A stretch of 64,000 bases of DNA. It comes from CADEED01 sp036677145. GTDB lineage: Bacteria > Pseudomonadota > Gammaproteobacteria > Steroidobacterales > Steroidobacteraceae. The position numbers and the translations under genes were made by a program. This document shows, one piece after another, positions 60,258 to 64,000 of this stretch. The first letter of the stretch is position 1; each line of letters opens with the position of its first letter. The notes beneath the pieces are model-generated. The model was not told the DNA's origin and did no database searches. It saw only the letters and a list, made by a program, of their open reading frames with translations. The DNA is taken from NCBI GenBank assembly GCA_036677145.1, contig JAKFFF010000027.1:30082-94081 (forward strand), written 5' to 3'.

Positions 60258-60725
60258 CTACTCGCCGATGTCCTCGTTCCAGATCTCGGGGTGCGCGGCG
60301 ATATAACCGCCCAGCAATTCCTCGCACTCGCGCGATGCCAGGTCGATGACCTTCACGCCGCGTTCGCGCAGCCAGTCGATTCCACCCTGAAACGTACGCG
60401 ACTCGCCCACGACCACCGTGCCGATGCGAAATTGCACGACGAGTCCGCTGCAATACCAGCACGGCGCGAGCGTGGTCACCATGATGGTCTGGCGGTAGTC
60501 GCGCTGGCGCCCGGCCTTGCGAAACGCATCCGTTTCGCCGTGGACGGAAGGATCCCCTTCCTGCACGCGCCGGTTGTGTCCGCAACCTAACAACCGCCCA
60601 TCCGCGCCGAACAACGCGGCGCCGATCGGAATGCCGCCCTCGGCGAGGCCACGCCGCGCCTCGGTCACGGCGACGTCCAGCATCGCGCCGTAGTCGGCCG
60701 ATGGCACGCGGACTTCAGACATCAT
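60258..60725 (-). CDS. Cytosine deaminase of the yeast (FCY1) type
   Basis: This 155-residue protein has the deaminase motifs H62-G-E64 (VHGETDAF) and PCWYC (Cys89, Cys92), a single zinc with catalytic Glu64. From memory it follows yeast cytosine deaminase in GGIPIGAALF, GRLLGCGHN and FQGG, and in the C-terminal WNEDIGE, which closes the yeast active site as WFEDIGE. It would hydrolyse cytosine to uracil plus ammonia, in contrast to the unrelated amidohydrolase CodA of most bacteria. Guanine or another base remains possible. A GAGGAG site precedes the start. Confidence 0.85.
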   Translation of the reverse strand: MMSEVRVPSADYGAMLDVAVTEARRGLAEGGIPIGAALFGADGRLLGCGHNRRVQEGDPSVHGETDAFRKAGRQRDYRQTIMVTTLAPCWYCSGLVVQFRIGTVVVGESRTFQGGIDWLRERGVKVIDLASRECEELLGGYIAAHPEIWNEDIGE

Positions 60726-60734
60726 TTGTTCTCC

Positions 60735-61223
60735 TCACGCATCGTCGGTCGGATCCAGCATCTGCTCGAGCCGCTCGGGATGTTGGGCCAGCGCCGCGCC
60801 CGCGGCGGGTGACATCGAAGCGGATGACGGCGCCGGTGCGCTGGTGGCATGTGATGCCGGCGACTTCAACGCGCCGACCAGCGCCACGATGGCCAAGACG
60901 AATCCGATGCCCTTGATCGTCGCGACCCACAACGGCGGGATGGCCGCGGGGTCGGGCACATCGAGATGAAGTGCCGATCCGAAGAAGCTCCCGTACGCCA
61001 TCCCGCAAGCAATGCCCCAGGCGGCCGCGAGGTACTTCGCGTTCGAATACCGGTGTTCCGACGTCAGGCGGGCGGCGATGAGCAGCGCCGCACCGAGCAG
61101 GACATCGTCGAGCCACAACGGCAGAACGCCCGCATCACCGAGTTGATTCCAGCGCCGCACCGTTTCGAGAATCGGCAGCGCGATGCCGAAGATGTACGCG
61201 AGGCGGCGGCTGAACTGGAACAT
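60735..61223 (-). CDS. Membrane protein of unknown function
   Basis: The 162-residue protein has four or so membrane spans (IFGIALPILETV, LPLWLDDVLLGAALLIAARL, LAAAWGIACGMAYGSFFGS, GIGFVLAIVALVGAL). The C-terminal ~45 residues are Ala/Ser/Pro-rich and cytoplasmic or disordered. No family is recognised. It lies 9 bp upstream of the cytosine deaminase gene and 13 bp downstream of the SDR gene on the same strand. Confidence 0.6.
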   Translation of the reverse strand: MFQFSRRLAYIFGIALPILETVRRWNQLGDAGVLPLWLDDVLLGAALLIAARLTSEHRYSNAKYLAAAWGIACGMAYGSFFGSALHLDVPDPAAIPPLWVATIKGIGFVLAIVALVGALKSPASHATSAPAPSSASMSPAAGAALAQHPERLEQMLDPTDDA

Positions 61224-61236
61224 GCGGGTGGCCCCG

Positions 61237-62028
61237 TCAGAAGGCGCTTTTCACCGTGCCGCCGTCGACGCGCAGCGCGGCGCCCGTCGTCGCGGAGGCC
61301 AGCGGGCTTACGATATAGGCGACGAAGGACGCGACCTCCTGCGTGCTCGCGAAACGTTTGATGAGCGACGTCGGACGCACGTGCTCGAAGAATTCCTGCT
61401 CGAACTCGGCCGCGGATTTGCCGCTCTCCCTGGCGAGTGAGTCGACGAAATCGCCGACACCGCGCGAACGCGTCGGACCCGGCAGGATGCTGTTCACCGT
61501 GATCCCCGTGCCGGCGACCGCTTCGGCGATGCCGCGCGCCACCGCGATCTGCGCGGCCTTCGTCATGCCGTAATGAATCATCTCGGCGGGAATCTGCACG
61601 CCGCTTTCGCTCGAAATGAAAACGATCCGGCCCCAGTTGGCGCTGCGCATCGCCGGCAGCACCAGCCGCGCCAGACGCGCGCCCGACAGTACGTTGACAT
61701 CGAAGAACCGGCGCCAGTCCTCATCGGGAATTTCTTCGAACGGCTTTGGCTCGAAGATGCCGAGATTGTTCACGAGAATCCCGATACCCGGATGTTTGCG
61801 GACGAGGCTTTCCGCGACGCTCGCATCCGACAGGTCGCCCGCGTAGCCGAGCGCGGTGTTTCCGGTCGCCGTACGTATCGACGCAATCGCGGCGTCGACA
61901 GATTCCTGCTTGCGTCCATTGACGATGACGCGCGCGCCTTCCGCGGCGAGCGTCTCCGCGATGGCGTAGCCAATGCCGGCCGTACTGCCGGATACGAGGG
62001 CGAGTTTGCCGGTGATGTCGAGGTTCAT
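61237..62028 (-). CDS. Short-chain dehydrogenase/reductase
   Basis: The ATG at 62028 gives 263 residues. The cofactor motif is SGSTAGIGYAIAETLA and NNLGIFEPKPF is the structural NNxG region. The catalytic Ser and Tyr-Lys are in ISSESGVQIPAEMIHYGMTKAA, as YGMTK. The cofactor preference is probably NADPH (NGRKQES). The substrate is unknown. It leads the leftward unit with the membrane protein and cytosine deaminase genes. Confidence 0.9.
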   Translation of the reverse strand: MNLDITGKLALVSGSTAGIGYAIAETLAAEGARVIVNGRKQESVDAAIASIRTATGNTALGYAGDLSDASVAESLVRKHPGIGILVNNLGIFEPKPFEEIPDEDWRRFFDVNVLSGARLARLVLPAMRSANWGRIVFISSESGVQIPAEMIHYGMTKAAQIAVARGIAEAVAGTGITVNSILPGPTRSRGVGDFVDSLARESGKSAAEFEQEFFEHVRPTSLIKRFASTQEVASFVAYIVSPLASATTGAALRVDGGTVKSAF

Positions 62029-62053
62029 CGCCCGACGATACACCAGCCGGCGT

Positions 62054-62509
62054 TCAACTCCCGTCAGCGCGCGCGAGGTCCGGCGGCAATTTGACGTTCG
62101 CGGCTTTGAGTTCGCGCACTTTTTCGATCACGGCCAGGCGTTTCAGATCGCGCTCGGGTCTCGAATTGCGCGAGGTCACGAACGCCCCGAGGATGGCCAC
62201 GATGGCGGTGACCAGCGCGCCCACGAGCCCGCTCTTGAGCACGATCTGCGCCTCCTGCAGCTTCCGACTTTCCTCTTCGAGGGCCTTCACCTGGTCCTTC
62301 AGCGAGTTGTTGATGCGTTCGCCGTTCGCGAGCGCGTCCTCGAGTTTTCGCAGGCTTGCCTGCGTGGCGGGCGAAAGTTCGCCGTGTGACGCTTCGAGGG
62401 TGGCGCGCACTTCCGCCGAGGCTTCGTTGATCTTTTCGATCGCCGCGGGTGCGGCCGCGCATAACGACAGCAATAGCACGAAGCACAGCGTCTGATGTTT
62501 CGTATTCAT
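62054..62509 (-). CDS. Signal-anchored coiled-coil protein
   Basis: The ATG at 62509 gives 151 residues with a signal peptide (ending near AAAPAA). It has a long coiled coil (LRKLEDALANGERINNSLKDQVKALEEESRKLQEA) and one membrane span near residues 100-120 (LVGALVTAIVAILGAFV). A short basic tail (RPERDLKRLAVIEKVRELK) follows. The function is unknown. The layout suggests a membrane-tethered periplasmic helix. It lies 25 bp upstream of the SDR gene. Confidence 0.7.
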   Translation of the reverse strand: MNTKHQTLCFVLLLSLCAAAPAAIEKINEASAEVRATLEASHGELSPATQASLRKLEDALANGERINNSLKDQVKALEEESRKLQEAQIVLKSGLVGALVTAIVAILGAFVTSRNSRPERDLKRLAVIEKVRELKAANVKLPPDLARADGS

Positions 62510-62718
62510 GAACACTCCCTTGCCCGTCGAAACGGGTTCTATTGGCCTGGCCGGAAGCGAACGCGCCGGACAGCTCGTCTCCCTATCCACTTACGTGATC
62601 CTGCTGTCCGGAGCCTGCCGCGCGCAAGCACCTCGAAGGCGATTCCACGGGCGCTTCCACGCCGGCTCCCACGCCGCGCTCCTAACGTGGCGGCCTCAAC
62701 CAGTCCGGGAGTGCAATC

Positions 62719-63489
62719 ATGTTCAAGCGTCTGACGATCTTTCTGTATGGCGTGATCGCCTACGCCGTGTTTTTCGGCTCATTCCTCTACGCGGTCGGAT
62801 TCATCGGCAATTTCGGCGTGCCGCACACGCTCGACTCGGCGCCCACCGCGGGACTTGCCACGAGTCTGCTGATCAACCTGGGGCTGCTCGGATTGTTTGC
62901 GTTGCAGCACAGCGTGATGGCGCGGCCCGCGTTCAAACGCTGGATGACGAGGTTCGTGCCCACATCCGCCGAGCGCAGCACGTATGTGCTCGCGTCCAGT
63001 CTCGCGCTGATCGCCATCTTCGCCCACTGGCAGCCGCTCGGCGGCGTGGTGTGGACCGTGACCGATCCGACCCTGCGCGGCGTGATCTGGGGTTGCTTTG
63101 CATTCGGCTGGCTGCTCGTGCTCGTGTCGACTTTCCTGATCAACCATTTCGACCTGTTTGGTCTGAGGCAGGTGTGGCTGCAGCTCATTGGACGGCCATA
63201 CACCGAGATCGGATTCCGCACGCCGGGCCCGTATCGCTACGTGCGGCATCCGCTGTACGTGGGCTGGTTCTTCGCGTTCTGGGCGACGCCGACGATGACG
63301 GTATCGCACCTCGTGTTTGCGTTGGCGACCACGGGGTACATCCTGATCGCGATCCAGCTCGAGGAACGCGACCTCGTCGCGCACCTTGGCGAAGACTACC
63401 GCCGCTACCGCGAGCGCGTGCCGATGCTGATTCCGTTCACGCGCAAGCAAAACGTCGACGACGCTTTCCTGCGCAGGCAGCGCAACTGA
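62719..63489 (+). CDS. mddA: Methanethiol S-methyltransferase-like membrane protein (MddA/NnrU family)
   Basis: This 256-residue protein has about six spans. It has the isoprenylcysteine-methyltransferase-like C-terminus: GPYRYVRHPLYVGWFFAFWATPTMT, then LEERDLVAHLGEDYRRYRERVPMLIP, which forms the SAM site. It closely resembles MddA, which makes dimethyl sulfide from methanethiol and SAM. The family also includes NnrU-like proteins of other function. A GGGAG site precedes the ATG. It is convergent with rpoD, separated by a terminator. Confidence 0.78.
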   Translation: MFKRLTIFLYGVIAYAVFFGSFLYAVGFIGNFGVPHTLDSAPTAGLATSLLINLGLLGLFALQHSVMARPAFKRWMTRFVPTSAERSTYVLASSLALIAIFAHWQPLGGVVWTVTDPTLRGVIWGCFAFGWLLVLVSTFLINHFDLFGLRQVWLQLIGRPYTEIGFRTPGPYRYVRHPLYVGWFFAFWATPTMTVSHLVFALATTGYILIAIQLEERDLVAHLGEDYRRYRERVPMLIPFTRKQNVDDAFLRRQRN

Positions 63490-63506
63490 GAAGTGTGACC
63501 CTGAAA

Positions 63507-63539
63507 ATGAAAAGGCCGCCTCGAGGGCGGCCTTTTCAT
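63507..63539. terminator. Bidirectional intrinsic terminator between mddA and rpoD
   Basis: ATGAAAAGGCCGCC (63507-63520), TCGAG, GGCGGCCTTTTCAT (63526-63539) form a perfect 14-bp stem. T-runs flank the GC-rich core on both strands, so it can end transcription from the mddA and rpoD sides alike. Confidence 0.92.
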
Positions 63540-63553
63540 CATTGCGGATGGCG

Positions 63554-64000
63554 TCAGTCTTCGATCAGGAAGCTGCGCAGCTGCTCGCTGCGCGACGGAT
63601 GACGCAGCTTGCGCAGCGCCTTTGCTTCGATCTGACGAATACGCTCGCGCGTCACGTCGAACTGCTTGCCCACTTCCTCCAGCGTGTGGTCGGTGTTCAT
63701 GTCGATACCGAACCGCATACGAAGCACCTTGGCTTCACGCGGGGTCAGTTGCGCAAGTACCGAGTGAGTGGTCTCGCGCAGCGATTCCATCGTGGCCTGG
63801 TCGATCGGGGACGCGACGGACGTGTCCTCGATGAAATCGCCGAGATGTGAGTCCTCGTCGTCGCCGATCGGAGTCTCCATCGAGATGGGCTCCTTGGCGA
63901 TCTTGAGCACCTTGCGAACCTTGTCCTCGGGCATCTCCATGCGCACGGCGAGTTCTTCCGGCGTCGGCTCGCGGCCCATCTCCTGCAGCATCTGCCGCGA
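63554..64000 (-). CDS. rpoD: RNA polymerase sigma-70 factor RpoD, C-terminal part
   Basis: This gene runs off the right edge, and the visible 149 codons are sigma regions 3 and 4. Region 3 is EMGREPTPEELAVRMEMPEDKVRKVLKIAKEPISMETPIGDDEDSHLGDFIED. Region 4.2 has TLEEVGKQFDVTRERIRQIEAKALRKLRHP and ends SFLIED. It is the housekeeping sigma factor that directs RNA polymerase to most promoters. It follows the order and spacing expected of a proteobacterial RpoD and has no odd features in the visible part. Confidence 0.97.
   Translation of the reverse strand, partial: SRQMLQEMGREPTPEELAVRMEMPEDKVRKVLKIAKEPISMETPIGDDEDSHLGDFIEDTSVASPIDQATMESLRETTHSVLAQLTPREAKVLRMRFGIDMNTDHTLEEVGKQFDVTRERIRQIEAKALRKLRHPSRSEQLRSFLIED

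Overview
The window is a high-GC bacterial chromosome segment with densely packed genes on both strands, short intergenic gaps and many 4-bp ATGA overlaps. A sigma-70 RpoD C-terminus at the right edge, a BtuB-type TonB receptor, Lhr, MltA, a PEP-CTERM protein and an MddA-like methyltransferase suggest a free-living gammaproteobacterium of the Xanthomonadales/Nevskiales/Steroidobacteraceae kind. That placement is inference from gene content. I saw no rRNA, tRNA, CRISPR array, prophage or integrase. The one gene of phage or mobile flavour is an ORF6N-domain protein.

Layout. 1-437: tail of a short-chain dehydrogenase. 535-5937: a five-gene polyamine-type ABC transporter plus gamma-aminobutyraldehyde dehydrogenase, in the order of E. 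coli ydcSTUV-patD. 5878-15526: leftward genes, including a rhomboid protease, a GNAT enzyme, a ferritin-like/Fe-S/double-CDGSH fusion, and a four-gene unit headed by a DsbA-NhaA fusion antiporter. 15601-18252: hybrid histidine kinase. 18331-22995: sugar cluster (Tat-exported TIM-barrel epimerase, a second epimerase, a Gfo/Idh/MocA oxidoreductase, an MFS transporter). 23070-29792: VOC protein, PEP-CTERM protein, TonB receptor and a divergent 1062-residue cytochrome c/beta-propeller protein. 29804-33092: ORF6N protein, DUF1326-DUF2182 pair, and a glutathione transferase divergent from an HxlR regulator with two palindromic operators between them. 33346-36322: a nitrate-type ABC transporter (nrtA-nrtB-nrtD) behind a sigma-54 promoter. 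36420-45306: MltA, S9 peptidase, orphan histidine ammonia-lyase, an ion transporter and an FAD oxidoreductase. 45242-55675: envelope genes, the large helicase Lhr and a PLD-like protein. 55757-64000: BTAD/TPR regulator, methyltransferases, RRM protein, yeast-type cytosine deaminase, SDR, MddA-like protein and rpoD.

The most unusual content is not a gene cluster. (1) A repeat family whose left end reads TAATGGGGACATTCC abuts five gene ends, and in all five the TAA is the stop codon and the orientation relative to the gene is the same. One copy forms a perfect 35-bp inverted repeat spanning the stop codons of two convergent genes. One is joined to an intrinsic terminator. One has apparently cost mltA its start codon. 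One 33-bp copy sits in frame inside the helicase domain of lhr. (2) The octamer CTATCTAC (or GTAGATAG) recurs 16 times, in coding and noncoding DNA, far more often than base composition predicts. (3) Two identical-architecture 20-bp palindromes, exactly 33 bp apart, lie between gst and hxlR.
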